A stretch of 64,000 bases of DNA from Novosphingobium sp. 9 (GTDB lineage Bacteria > Pseudomonadota > Alphaproteobacteria > Sphingomonadales > Sphingomonadaceae): positions 2,666,501 to 2,730,500 of the forward strand of contig NZ_CP022707.1 in NCBI RefSeq assembly GCF_025340265.1, given 5' to 3'. The notes below the pieces were generated by a model that was not told the DNA's origin, did no database searches, and saw only the letters and a program-made list of their open reading frames with translations. This document shows, piece after piece, positions 27,966 through 36,988 of this stretch (within the stretch, counting starts at the first letter, position 1; the number at the start of each line of letters is the position of its first letter). A program made the translations under genes and the position numbers.

Positions 27966-28535
27966 TCACGCTTTCCAGCGGCGCACCAGTTGGGTGTCGA
28001 TATCGAACAGGTCGAGCACGCGGCCGAGAGTATGGTCGACCATGTCCTCGATGCTCTGCGGCCTGGCGTAGAATGCGGGGACCGGCGGAGCGACGATTGC
28101 GCCCATTTCCGAAACCTGGGTCATCGTGCGCAAGTGCCCGGTGTGCAGTGGTGTTTCGCGCACCATCATCACCAGACGGCGACGGTCCTTCAACACCACG
28201 TCGGCGGCACGCGTCAGCAGTCCGGTCGTGGTGCCCCAGGCGATCTCCGACATCGACTTGATCGAGCACGGCGCCACGATCATGCCACGCGTGCGGAACG
28301 AGCCCGAAGCAATCGATGCGCCGATATCGGCCTGCGCGTGGACCTGTGTCGCCAGTTCGCGCACGGCGGCGAGCTTCCAGTCGGTTTCGTGCGCGACGGT
28401 GATCTCTGCCCCGCGCGACATGACAAGATGCGTCTCGATACCAAGATCGCGCAGGATCTGCAGCAGGCGTATCCCGTAGATCGCGCCCGACGCGCCGGAC
28501 ATCCCCACGATCAGCGGGCGGCTGTCTGCGGTCAT
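27966..28535 (-). CDS. ubiX: UbiX-family flavin prenyltransferase
   Basis: Flavoprotein of 189 residues opening with the FMN-binding GMSGASGAIYGIRLLQIL, followed by the APCSIKSMSEIAWG and MMVRETPLHTGHLRTM segments conserved in UbiX/Pad1. It makes the prenylated FMN cofactor needed by UbiD decarboxylases from FMN and dimethylallyl phosphate. It lies on the minus strand, ends 48 bases from the MaoC gene and is followed upstream by the LysR gene; the partner UbiD decarboxylase is at 29752. This corresponds to HmfG of the HMF pathway. A second, ubiquinone-related UbiX may exist elsewhere. Confidence 0.93.
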   Translation of the reverse strand: MTADSRPLIVGMSGASGAIYGIRLLQILRDLGIETHLVMSRGAEITVAHETDWKLAAVRELATQVHAQADIGASIASGSFRTRGMIVAPCSIKSMSEIAWGTTTGLLTRAADVVLKDRRRLVMMVRETPLHTGHLRTMTQVSEMGAIVAPPVPAFYARPQSIEDMVDHTLGRVLDLFDIDTQLVRRWKA

Positions 28536-28654
28536 CTCTATCCTCTCCTCAAGGCGGAAGCGCCGGACTTCAGGCCCGGTCGCCTCGGTATCGTGGCCGA
28601 TCAGTCTAGGCCGGACACACCATCACGTCGAATAAGCAGAATTGAGAGATAGCA

Positions 28655-29602
28655 TCACGCTTCCTGATCATCATCGCTCTCATCGTCCTGCACCGCCACG
28701 GCATGTCCGTCACCGCCAAGCGCCTTCACCGCCGCCTCGCGCATCATCGTGATGAAGGCGTCGGCGGCGGGGGAGAGCGGGTGGCGCGGGTGATGGATGA
28801 TCGCCAGCTTGCGCGTGAGCGGCGGTGACAGGGGGCGGGTGCTGAGTCGTCCCGCCAGCGCCTCCCGGCGGATGGCAAGGCTCGGCAGCACCGTCGCCCA
28901 GTCCGACCGCGCCACCGTCTCGCAGATACCGTCAATCGAATCCATCTCCAGCCGCATGGTCAGATCGAGATCGCGCGCCTGAAAATAGCGGTCCAGTTCG
29001 AGCCGCAGGCCGTGGCGGCGCGAGGGCAGTACCAGCTTGGCCTGCGCAAGGTCGGCAGCGGCGATCGGCTTGCCGTCCGCCGCCTTCCCTGCCGCCGTGA
29101 CGAACATCATCTGTTCGTCGATCAGCGTTTCGGACACGAGACCAAGGCGACGCGGCGGCTTGTTGATGATCGCAAAATCCAGCGCGCCCTGCTGCACCTG
29201 CTCGATGAAAGTGGAGGAGAACCCGTCCACCACGTCCACTTCCACCTCGGGATAGGTCGCCGCGAAGTCGATCAGCATGGCGGGCACGAAGCTGGCGGTC
29301 AGGCTGGCAAGGATACCCACGGTAATGCGGCCCGAGATCACGCCCGAAAGCTTGGCCATATGCTCGCGCGCCACCGAAAGGTCGCGCAGCACCGGCACGA
29401 CCAGGCGATAGAGCGTGCGCCCCGCGCTGGTCGGCACCATGGCCTTGGAGCGACGTTCGAACAGTTGCAGCCCGAACTCCTTCTCCAGCTTGGCGAGTTG
29501 CATCGAGACCGCCGGCTGCACCACGTAAAGCCGCGCCGCCGCGCGGGTCACGCTGCCCTCTTCGTAGAGCGCCACGAAATAGCTGATCTGCCGCAGGTCC
29601 AA
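28655..29602 (-). CDS. LysR-family transcriptional regulator
   Basis: A 315-residue regulator with the winged helix at 1-60 (MDLRQISYFVALYEEGSVTRAAARLYVVQPAVSMQLAKLEKEFG) and a periplasmic-binding-like effector domain (about 90-300), plus an acidic tail. It is transcribed away from the UbiD gene across a 149-bp gap that holds a T-N11-A dyad (29619-29633), the classical LysR arrangement. It probably controls ubiX, ubiD-SDR-ALDH and perhaps the upstream Mo-hydroxylase operon, responding to a furan acid or CoA ester. The effector is unknown. Confidence 0.92.
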   Translation of the reverse strand: MDLRQISYFVALYEEGSVTRAAARLYVVQPAVSMQLAKLEKEFGLQLFERRSKAMVPTSAGRTLYRLVVPVLRDLSVAREHMAKLSGVISGRITVGILASLTASFVPAMLIDFAATYPEVEVDVVDGFSSTFIEQVQQGALDFAIINKPPRRLGLVSETLIDEQMMFVTAAGKAADGKPIAAADLAQAKLVLPSRRHGLRLELDRYFQARDLDLTMRLEMDSIDGICETVARSDWATVLPSLAIRREALAGRLSTRPLSPPLTRKLAIIHHPRHPLSPAADAFITMMREAAVKALGGDGHAVAVQDDESDDDQEA

Positions 29603-29618
29603 TCGCTCTCACCTTTTT

Positions 29619-29633
29619 ATCATCGCCGATGAT
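29619..29633. promoter_or_regulatory. LysR-type T-N11-A dyad between lysR and ubiD
   Basis: ATCATC-GCC-GATGAT is a perfect six-base-arm dyad that also reads T-N11-A, starting 17 bases before the LysR start codon and about 120 before the UbiD start. This is the usual position for autoregulation and divergent activation. Confidence 0.55.
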
Positions 29634-29751
29634 CCTGAAGATCACCAATCCTTACTTTGGTTTATAGCATACGGCCTTAGACTGGCAGCGCAAACAGCAA
29701 AGACGGCCACGCATCCAATGGCCGCAAGGAACGGATACGGGAAAGGATACG

Positions 29752-31131
29752 ATGAAAGCCGACCGCACACGCACCGCGCTCTCGCTGCGCGACTGGATGG
29801 AGCGCCTCCAGGCCACCGGACGCCTCGCCATCGCCAACCCGGATCGCGATCTCGTCCACGAAGTCGCCGCCATCGCCAACCGGCTCGATGGTCACAAAGC
29901 CAGCGTCTTTCCCAAGGTGGGCGCGATGGACGGGACGGTGATCTGCGGCCTGCTGTCGGACCGCAACTGGATGGCCGAAGCGCTCGACGTCGCCCCGTCC
30001 GAGCTGATCGCGCTCTACAAGCGGGCCTGCGACGAGCCGGTCGCCAGCATCGAGGTGGCGGACGCCCCGGTGCAGGAGGTCGTCCACACCGACGTCGATA
30101 TCCTTGCCCAGCTGCCGGTGCCCACGCACAACGAACATGACTCCGGCCCTTACATCACCGCCGGGCTGCTGATCAGCCGCGATCCCGAAACCGGCGTGCA
30201 GAACGTCACCATCCACCGCTGCCAGATCAGCAGCCGCAACCGCATCGGCGTGCTGCTGCTGCCGCGCCATACCGACAACTTCTTCCGCAAGGCCAAGGCG
30301 ATGGGCAAGGCGCTGGAAATCGCCATCGTCATCGGTTGCGAACCCTCGCTGATGATGGCGAGCCAGGCCATCGTGCCGCTGGGGCATGACGAACTGGAGA
30401 TCGCGGGAACCCTGCGCGGGGCCGCGCTGCCGGTGGTAAAGTGCAAGACCAATGACGTGCGCGTCCCCGCAGAGGCCGAGATCGTCGTCGAAGGGCGCAT
30501 CCTGCCCGATGCCATGGAACCCGAAGGGCCCTTCGGCGAATTCCCGCAGTATTATGGCGAGCGCGACAACCGTCACGTCATCGAAGTGGACGCGATCACC
30601 CATCGCCGCGATCCGCTGTTCCACACCATCGTCGGCGGCGGGCTGGAGCACCTGCTGCTGGGCGCGATCCCGCGCGAGGCCTCGATCCTCGCCACCATGC
30701 GCCGCAGCTTTCCGGGCGTGGTGGATGTTGCGCTCGGCCTCGGCGGTGTCGGGCGCTATCACCTCTATATCCAGCTCGACAAGACACAGGACGGCGAGGG
30801 CAAGAACGTGCTGATGGCCGCCTTCGCCGCGCACTACGACATCAAGCACGCGGTCGTCGTCGATCTGGACGTGAACATCCACGATGCCCGCGAAGTCGAA
30901 TGGGCCGTCGCCACGCGCTTCCAAGCCGATTGCGACCTGCTGCTGGTAACGGAAAGCCAGGGCTCCAAGCTCGATCCCTCCACCCGCGATGGCGTGGGCG
31001 CCAAGCTCGGCTTCGATGCGACGATCCCGGTCAATGCGCCCGAGATGAAGTTCAAGCGCATCCGCGTGCCGGGACAGGCCGAGGTCGATCTTGATGCCGT
31101 ACTGGATCAAAATGCGACTTTCAAGTTTTAA
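29752..31131 (+). CDS. hmfF: UbiD-family decarboxylase, probable furan-2,5-dicarboxylate decarboxylase
   Basis: A 459-residue UbiD enzyme. The prenyl-FMN/metal-binding and catalytic parts appear as NVTIHRCQISSRNRIG (Arg) and the EGPFGEFPQYYG segment holding the catalytic Glu pair. UbiD enzymes reversibly decarboxylate unsaturated or (hetero)aromatic acids. With a UbiX gene beside it and a furoyl-CoA-type operon next door, the best match is HmfF, which turns 2,5-furandicarboxylate into 2-furoate. Related pyrrole- and indole-carboxylate decarboxylases are very similar, so substrate is not settled by sequence. It leads an operon with an SDR and an aldehyde dehydrogenase. Confidence 0.82.
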   Translation: MKADRTRTALSLRDWMERLQATGRLAIANPDRDLVHEVAAIANRLDGHKASVFPKVGAMDGTVICGLLSDRNWMAEALDVAPSELIALYKRACDEPVASIEVADAPVQEVVHTDVDILAQLPVPTHNEHDSGPYITAGLLISRDPETGVQNVTIHRCQISSRNRIGVLLLPRHTDNFFRKAKAMGKALEIAIVIGCEPSLMMASQAIVPLGHDELEIAGTLRGAALPVVKCKTNDVRVPAEAEIVVEGRILPDAMEPEGPFGEFPQYYGERDNRHVIEVDAITHRRDPLFHTIVGGGLEHLLLGAIPREASILATMRRSFPGVVDVALGLGGVGRYHLYIQLDKTQDGEGKNVLMAAFAAHYDIKHAVVVDLDVNIHDAREVEWAVATRFQADCDLLLVTESQGSKLDPSTRDGVGAKLGFDATIPVNAPEMKFKRIRVPGQAEVDLDAVLDQNATFKF

Positions 31132-31170
31132 AACAAAGATTTGGGCGGGGAAGCCTTGAAGGAGAAGACT

Positions 31171-31953
31171 ATGGCCGGATTGGCCCAGAACCGTACGACG
31201 CGGCTGGAAGGCCGCGCGATCATCGTGACCGGCGCGGCGCAGGGCATTGGCGCCGCCTATGCCAAGGCGCTCGCCGCGCACGGCGCCCGTCTCGCGCTGT
31301 GTGACATTGCTGCGCCCGAGGACACCGCCGCCGCGATCCGCGCTGAGGGCGCCGAGGCTTTAGCCATGGCAGCCGACATCACCGATGCCACAGCGCTTGC
31401 GGCCTTCGTCGCAAAGACGGTCGAAACCTACGGCTCGGTCGACGTGCTGGTGAACAACGCCGCCCTGTTCGCGACGCTGGCGCTCAAGCCGCTGGAAGAG
31501 ATTTCCTCCGACGAGTGGGACAAGGTGATGACCGTCAACGTGCGCGGCACGTTCGAGTGCATCAAGGCGGTCACCCCGCAGATGAAAAAGCAGGGCCACG
31601 GCAAGATCATCAACGTGGCATCGGGCACCGTGTTCAAGGGCGCACCGATGATGCTGCACTATGTCTCGTCCAAGGGCGCGATCGTGGGCATGACCCGCTC
31701 GGTCGCGCGTGAACTGGGCGATGCCGGGATCACCTGCAACTGCCTTGCGCCGGGCCTGACCATGAGCGCCAACGTCCAGCACAATGCCGACTGGGCAGGC
31801 CGGATCGTGGAGGCCAACGTCGCCAGCCGCTGCATCAAGCGTGAGGCGGTGCCCGAGGATCTGACCGGCGCCCTCGCCTTCCTCGCCAGCGCCGACAGCG
31901 ACTTCATGACCGGCCAGACCGTCGTGGTCGACGGCGGTTCGGTCACGCATTGA
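31171..31953 (+). CDS. short-chain dehydrogenase/reductase
   Basis: Classical SDR of 260 residues: NAD-binding TGAAQGIG (about 20-27), NNAA (about 95), catalytic Ser in NVASG and Tyr-x-x-x-Lys in YVSSK, with the usual PG turn after it (CLAPGLTM). ATG 31171 follows AAGGAGAAG. It stands 39 bases after the UbiD gene and just before an aldehyde dehydrogenase. In a furan pathway an alcohol dehydrogenase is needed to oxidise furfuryl alcohol or hydroxymethylfurfural, which this enzyme could supply in place of the HmfH oxidase. The substrate is inferred. Confidence 0.88.
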   Translation: MAGLAQNRTTRLEGRAIIVTGAAQGIGAAYAKALAAHGARLALCDIAAPEDTAAAIRAEGAEALAMAADITDATALAAFVAKTVETYGSVDVLVNNAALFATLALKPLEEISSDEWDKVMTVNVRGTFECIKAVTPQMKKQGHGKIINVASGTVFKGAPMMLHYVSSKGAIVGMTRSVARELGDAGITCNCLAPGLTMSANVQHNADWAGRIVEANVASRCIKREAVPEDLTGALAFLASADSDFMTGQTVVVDGGSVTH

Positions 31954-31964
31954 GGAGACAGGAC

Positions 31965-33421
31965 ATGGAAGTGCCCGCTATGCAGGCTATCGCCTCCCAC
32001 TGGATCGACGGCAAGCCCGTCGAGACCCCCGCCGCCCAGAGCATCGACCCGGCGACGGGCGAGGTCGTCGGCCACTTTGCCGATGGCGGCGAACCCGAGG
32101 CACGCGCCGCCATCGCCGCCGCCCGTCACGCCTTCGAGACCAGCGACTGGCCCATGGCCCCGCGCCTGCGCCAGCGCGTGATGCTCGACTGGGCCGCCGC
32201 ACTGCACACACAGGTCGATGCCCTTGCCGAACTGCTGACGCGCGAAAACGGCAAACCGCTGGCCGCCTCGAAAGGCGAAGTGCTCGGCGCGATCTCGGAA
32301 GTCGAATATTACGCCGGGATCACCCGCTACATTCCGGGGCATGTGCTGGAGCCTGCCCCCGGCGTGCTCTCCACCGTGCTGCGCGAACCGGCGGGCGTCG
32401 CGGCCGTGATCGTGCCGTGGAACGCGCCAGCAGTGTTGCTGGCGCGTGGCCTTGGCCCGGCGCTGGCAGCGGGCTGCACCACCGTGATCAAGCCCGCACC
32501 GCAAACGGTGCTATTCAACGCCGCCTTCCTCGCCCCGCTTGTGCGCCATCCGCAGCTTCCGGCGGGCGTGGTCAACATCTTCGCCGAGACGGGTGCGGCG
32601 GGATCGAAGCTGCTCGCCTCCTCGCACGATGTCGACGTGATGTGCTTCACCGGCTCGACCGACGTGGGCAAGGACATCATGCGCGCCTCTGCGGATTCGA
32701 TGAAGAAGCTCTCGCTGGAGTTGGGCGGCAAGTCCTGCGCCATTGTGCTCGCCGATGCCGACCTTGCCGCCATCGCCCCGCAGATCGCGGCAGCCGCGAC
32801 GATCATCTCGGGCCAGCAGTGTACTGCCGCGCGCCGCGTGCTCGTCCACGCCTCGCGCTTCGTGGAGATGAAGCGCGTGCTGGCCGATGCCCTCGCCGCC
32901 ATCCCCATCGGCAACGGGCTGGATGCCGGGGTCGCGATGGGACCGCTGATCGACGTGCCCTCGCGCGACAAGGTGAAGGCCCGCATCGACGAGGCCTGTG
33001 CGCTGGCGGACGAAGTGGTGCTCGCAGGCACCGTACCCGAAGGCAACGGCGCGTTCCTGACGCCCACGCTGGTCCATCATCAGGACACCAGGGCCTTCTT
33101 CATGCAGGAAGAGATCTTCGGCCCCTTCCTGACCATCGAGAGCTTCGAGACAGAGGCCGAGGCCGTCCAGCGCGCCAACGATACCACCTATGGCCTTTCC
33201 GCCAGCGTTTGGACCCATGATGGCAGCGCGGCGCTGCGCCTTGCCCGTGCCCTGCGCAACGGCACCGTCTGGATCAATGCCCACAACCCCTGCTTCCCGA
33301 AGTGGAGACCGGTGGATATCGCCAGAGCGGTATCGGTCGTCTCCACGGCTACGATGCCTTGGCCGATTTCACCGAGCTGAAGCACATCTACCAGGCCCCG
33401 GGGGTCGCCGGCCGGACCTGA
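31965..33421 (+). CDS. aldehyde dehydrogenase, frameshifted near the C-terminus
   Basis: NAD(P)-dependent aldehyde dehydrogenase, about 485 residues after correction. Visible motifs are the nucleotide-binding PWNAP and GSTDVGK, catalytic Glu in ELGGKS, catalytic Cys in SGQQCTAARR and EEIFGPF. The frame breaks at the CCCC run 33287-33290: with one extra C the protein reads INAHNPLLPEVETGGYRQSG, IGRLHGYDALADFTELK and on to a stop at 33421, the normal family ending. Without it a wrong tail ends at 33380. A lost base in the data is the simpler explanation. ATG 31965 follows GAGGAG just after the SDR stop. It probably oxidises furfural or hydroxymethylfurfural-type aldehydes to acids. Confidence 0.88.
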
Positions 33422-33451
33422 CGGCAAAACCCGCACAGTCCGGTTCGTACC

Positions 33452-33485
33452 AAAAGCGCCGGTGGATCACTCCACCGGCGCTTTT
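33452..33485. terminator. bidirectional terminator between ALDH and COQ9 genes
   Basis: AAAAGCGCCGGTGGA and TCCACCGGCGCTTTT form a perfect 15-bp stem around TCAC, with A and T tracts, between convergent genes. Confidence 0.9.
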
Positions 33486-33509
33486 CTTTTCGCGGTCTTT
33501 TGAACGCAA

Positions 33510-34178
33510 TCAGCGAGCAGGGTAGCGCAGCCTTCCCAGCAGGCGCGTCATGCTGAAACGCTCTTCCTTGGGGCGCAGGAGCTGGCTCTTCACCTTCTCG
33601 AAGCGCATCACCCCGGCGATGCGGCGGTCGAGGAAGGCGCGGGCCTCGGCCTTGTCAGCGTTTTCATCGCCCGCGAAGACCTGCAGCGTCGAGCCGTAGA
33701 GCGCGGCCAGCGTCGCGCGCTTGGTATAGTGGTTGTAATCCACCGCCGTATCGCCTGCCAGGCGCCACATCGCATCGGCGCTGCGCCAGCCCAGCTTCGC
33801 GGCACGGCGCAGGTTCTGCGGCATCGACAGGATCGCCAGCGCGCGCGAAAGCGCCTCTTCCTTGCCGCGCGCGGCTTCCAGCCGGGTCCACACCAGCGTG
33901 CGGATACGCTCGCGGATCGGCAGCAGCGCCATATCGCTGCGCGGGCACGCGGCGTTCATGGCAAGGTCGGTCGAAGCGATCCATGCCTCGATCATGGCCA
34001 TGGCCCCGTCGCGGAAAGCAAAGGCGGCGAGCGCGGGATCGACGCCCTGCTCCACCGCCGCCGCCTCTACCGCCTTGGCCGTCCAGCCATCGAAGCTCGC
34101 CGCCGAGGCGACGGCAGGCGCCAGCGCCACGCGCAGATCGTCGAGCGTGAGGGCTTCGGAAAGGGCGGTGTCAGTCAT
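33510..34178 (-). CDS. COQ9 family protein
   Basis: A 222-residue all-helical protein of the COQ9 family (MALLPIRERIRTLVWTRLEAA, SMPQNLRRAAKLGWRSADAMWRLAGDTAVDYNHYTKRATLAALYGST is the conserved core, about 90-165). COQ9 binds lipid and helps the COQ7 hydroxylase in ubiquinone biosynthesis; the fold derives from TetR regulators but the DNA-binding part is not functional. Such genes are widespread in Alphaproteobacteria. It follows an ankyrin-repeat gene by 15 bases and may share its transcript. Confidence 0.92.
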   Translation of the reverse strand: MTDTALSEALTLDDLRVALAPAVASAASFDGWTAKAVEAAAVEQGVDPALAAFAFRDGAMAMIEAWIASTDLAMNAACPRSDMALLPIRERIRTLVWTRLEAARGKEEALSRALAILSMPQNLRRAAKLGWRSADAMWRLAGDTAVDYNHYTKRATLAALYGSTLQVFAGDENADKAEARAFLDRRIAGVMRFEKVKSQLLRPKEERFSMTRLLGRLRYPAR

Positions 34179-34193
34179 CGGATCGTCCTCGGA

Positions 34194-34838
34194 TCAGGGA
34201 ATGGAAGGGCCGTACATGCCCTTGTTCGACGTTGCCTTCGCATTCTTGGCATAGCTGCCCAGCACGTCGAGCACGCCGCGATCGCCGTCGAGCTTGGCAT
34301 AGTCGAGCGAGGAGCGCCCCGAATTGTCGGTGCGGGCAGGGTTGGCCCCTGCTTCGAGTAGCAGGCGCATGATCTGCAGGTTCTTGCGGTGCGTCGCGCT
34401 CATCAGCGGGGTTTCGCCCGCATCGTTCACCGGATCGACATTGGCATGCTGCGCGATCAGGAACGAGACGCCATCGGCCCAGCCCTGATCGACCGCGACC
34501 TGCAACGGGGTGATGTTGCTGTCGTTCTGCACGTTCACGTCCGCGCCCTTGCCGATCAGATAGCTCAGCCAGGTCAGATCGCGGCGGGCCACGACGATAT
34601 GCAGCGCGGTGTCACCGTTCGACGTGTCCTTGGTGTTCACGATCCGGTTGTTGGTGTCCATCAGCGCCTTTTCGACCGCGTCACCGTCCTTCTTCTTCAC
34701 CGAATCGAGGAACTTGTACGGATCGGTATAGGCCTGCGCGGGGCTGGCCACCATCAGCGCGGCGCCTGCCGCCAGAGGTGCGAGCGCCAGTGCGCCCGGC
34801 AATGCGCCCGGCAGCACTCTAGCGAAAACCCCAGCCAT
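34194..34838 (-). CDS. ankyrin-repeat protein with signal peptide
   Basis: An exported protein of about 214 residues: an N-terminal hydrophobic segment ending SPAQA, then three to four ankyrin repeats (NGDTALHIVVARRDLTWLSYLIGKGADVNVQ; ITPLQVAVDQGWADGVSFLIAQHANVDP; ETPLMSATHRKNLQIMRLLLEAGANPA). It probably binds a partner in the periplasm. ATG 34838 has GGAAG nine bases upstream and gives a standard signal; GTG 34871 with AAGGTAAGG upstream is an alternative. It precedes COQ9 on the same strand and is divergent from the SCO gene. Confidence 0.85.
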   Translation of the reverse strand: MAGVFARVLPGALPGALALAPLAAGAALMVASPAQAYTDPYKFLDSVKKKDGDAVEKALMDTNNRIVNTKDTSNGDTALHIVVARRDLTWLSYLIGKGADVNVQNDSNITPLQVAVDQGWADGVSFLIAQHANVDPVNDAGETPLMSATHRKNLQIMRLLLEAGANPARTDNSGRSSLDYAKLDGDRGVLDVLGSYAKNAKATSNKGMYGPSIP

Positions 34839-34999
34839 CACGGCGAACTTCCGGTTCCCGATTGTCGACACGCTTGCCTTACCTTCTCTGTTCGTCCCGG
34901 CCCGCAGCTTCGGCGAAGTTTCTCCTGCGCGAAACCGGCACCGGCAGCATCGCACCTGCCTTGCATCGCGGCGTCTAGCAGAGCATTACCGGCGGCGCC

Positions 35000-35638
35000 A
35001 TGATCAAGCGCTTCTCCCGCCGCCGTTTCCCCGTTTCGTTCCATGCATCGGTGCTTGCGCCCGCCGCGCTGCTGCTGGCAGGCGCCCTGCCGCTCGCCGC
35101 CTGCAACCAGACGCCTTCCGCCGAGGCGCCGCCGCTGGCAGGCGCCGATGTCGGCGGGCCGTTCACGCTGATGGACAAGACCGGCAAGACCGTGAAGTGG
35201 TCCGATTTCCGGGGCCGCTACACCACCGTCTACTTCGGCTACACCTTCTGCCCCGATGCCTGCCCGCTGGACATGCAGGCGCTGATGAAGGGCTTCAACA
35301 CCTTTGCAAAAGCGCACCCGGCGCTCGCCGCGAAAGTCCAGCCGATCTTCATCACCATCGACCCTGCGCGCGACACGCCGCAGGTGGTGGGCGAATGGAC
35401 CGCTGCCTTCAGCCCGAAGCTGCTCGGCCTCACCGGCAGCGCCGCGCAGGTGAAGCAGGCCGCCGATGCCTTTGCCGCCTATTACAAGCGCGGGGAATCG
35501 ACGCCGGGCGGCGGCTATCTGATGGATCACACCCGCGCCGCCTACCTGATGGGCCCCGACGGCAAGCCGATCGCGCTGCTGCCGATCGACCAGAGCCCCG
35601 AGGCGGTCGCGCAGACGCTTTCGCAGTGGGTGAAGTAG
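35000..35638 (+). CDS. SCO family copper-chaperone-like protein
   Basis: A 212-residue thioredoxin-fold protein with an N-terminal anchor or lipoprotein signal (LLLAGALPLAAC, Cys near 34), the CPDAC copper motif inside YTFCPDACPLDM and the conserved His in MDHTRAAYL. SCO proteins deliver Cu to the CuA site of cytochrome c oxidase or act as periplasmic thiol reductases. It is followed after 24 bases by the YcgN-type gene, with which it may be co-transcribed. Confidence 0.94.
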   Translation: MIKRFSRRRFPVSFHASVLAPAALLLAGALPLAACNQTPSAEAPPLAGADVGGPFTLMDKTGKTVKWSDFRGRYTTVYFGYTFCPDACPLDMQALMKGFNTFAKAHPALAAKVQPIFITIDPARDTPQVVGEWTAAFSPKLLGLTGSAAQVKQAADAFAAYYKRGESTPGGGYLMDHTRAAYLMGPDGKPIALLPIDQSPEAVAQTLSQWVK

Positions 35639-35662
35639 GCGAGATGCAGTAAGGCGCCGGAG

Positions 35663-36184
35663 ATGACCGCGAACCGCCCTTCGACCGACCGTTTCTGGGA
35701 GCGCCCGCTCTCCACCCTTTCCACCACCGAGTGGGAAGCGCTGTGCGACGGCTGCGGCCAGTGCTGCCTGCACAAGGTGGAAGATGCCGATACCGGCGAG
35801 ATCTATCACACCAACGTCGCCTGCAAGCTGCTGAACCTCAAGACCGCGCAGTGTTCCGACTATGCCCATCGTCGCCGCTTCGTGCCCGACTGCATGAGCC
35901 TGACGCCGAAGAACGCGGGCAACCTTGCCTGGCTGCCCGAAAGCTGCGCCTATCGCCTGCGCGCCGATGGCGAGCCGCTGCCCGAATGGCACTATCTGGT
36001 GTGTGGAGACCGCGAGGCGGTGCACCGCGCGGGTATCTCGATCGCGGGCAAGGTGATTTCCGAGGTCGATGCCGGGCCGCTCGAACAGCACATCGTCTGG
36101 CCCCATGGTGAGGACTGGGAAATCGTCGAGGACGACGAGGATGAGGAAGACAACCCGCCTTACGTCTCGGGCCGGCGGGACTGA
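35663..36184 (+). CDS. YcgN family cysteine-cluster protein (UPF0260)
   Basis: A 173-residue protein with the CDGCGQCCLHK cluster near residue 28, further conserved cysteines (NVACKLLNLKTAQCSDY, PDCMSL, ESCAYRL, LVCGD) and an acidic C-terminal stretch. These match the YcgN/YkgJ family, likely metal binding, whose function is unknown. It is followed directly by a GTG-started M48-type peptidase gene. Confidence 0.92.
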   Translation: MTANRPSTDRFWERPLSTLSTTEWEALCDGCGQCCLHKVEDADTGEIYHTNVACKLLNLKTAQCSDYAHRRRFVPDCMSLTPKNAGNLAWLPESCAYRLRADGEPLPEWHYLVCGDREAVHRAGISIAGKVISEVDAGPLEQHIVWPHGEDWEIVEDDEDEEDNPPYVSGRRD

Positions 36185-36189
36185 CCCCG

Positions 36190-36930
36190 GTGCTCGACTG
36201 GCTGCGGCGCGATCCGCGTTCGCCGCAGGCGCGACAGGCCGAAACCATCGAGATCGACGGGCGCGTGCTCGCCATCGAGGTGCGCCAACTGGCGCAGGCC
36301 CGCCGCATGACCATGCGCCTTGCCCCCGATGGCAGCGCCGTGCGCATCTCGGTGCCGCGCTGGGTGCCCGCGCGTGAGGCCCATGCCTTCGCCCGTTCCC
36401 GGCGCGACTGGCTGGCGGGGCAACTCGCGAAGATCCCGCTGCCGACCACGCTGGCGGACGGCGCCACCCTGCATGTCCGGGGCGAGGCGCTGGTGCTGCG
36501 CCACGATCCCGCTGCGCCGCGCCGGGTGCGGATCGCAGATGGCATCCTCAATGTCGGTGGGCCGTCCGACTCGCTCGAAAGCCGCTTGAAGCGCTGGCTC
36601 CAGGCCGAAGCGCGCGCGCGGGTGGAGCCCGATCTTGCCCACTACTGCGCGCTGGCCGGGCAAGCGGTGCCCGCGCTCTCGCTTTCGGGCGCGCAGCGGC
36701 GCTGGGGCTCGTGCTCGTCGGGCGGGACGATCCGCATCAACTGGCGGCTGATCATGGCGCCCGACCTCGTGCGCCGCTCGGTGGTGGCCCACGAAGTGGC
36801 GCATCTGGTCCATTTCGACCATTCGCCCGCGTTCCACAAATGCCTTGCCGACCTGTTCGAGGGCAATGTCCATCACGCCAACCGCTGGCTGAGCGAACAC
36901 GGCCGCTCGCTCTACGGCCCCTTCGGCTGA
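36190..36930 (+). CDS. M48/YgjP-like metallopeptidase
   Basis: A 246-residue protein with the zinc-protease signature HEVAHLVHFDH (about residues 200-210) preceded by the RWGSCSSGGTIRINWRLI segment typical of DUF45/YgjP (SprT-like) peptidases. The third ligand is probably the His of FHKC or HHANRW. It has no signal peptide, so it is cytoplasmic. A GTG start at 36190, five bases after the YcgN stop, is the only start consistent with the family N-terminus. Confidence 0.88.
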   Translation: MLDWLRRDPRSPQARQAETIEIDGRVLAIEVRQLAQARRMTMRLAPDGSAVRISVPRWVPAREAHAFARSRRDWLAGQLAKIPLPTTLADGATLHVRGEALVLRHDPAAPRRVRIADGILNVGGPSDSLESRLKRWLQAEARARVEPDLAHYCALAGQAVPALSLSGAQRRWGSCSSGGTIRINWRLIMAPDLVRRSVVAHEVAHLVHFDHSPAFHKCLADLFEGNVHHANRWLSEHGRSLYGPFG

Positions 36931-36988
36931 GGCCACTGGACCTACCCACCGCTGGCGTTTCGCGGCTGCCTGCCCTACATAGGCGCAG

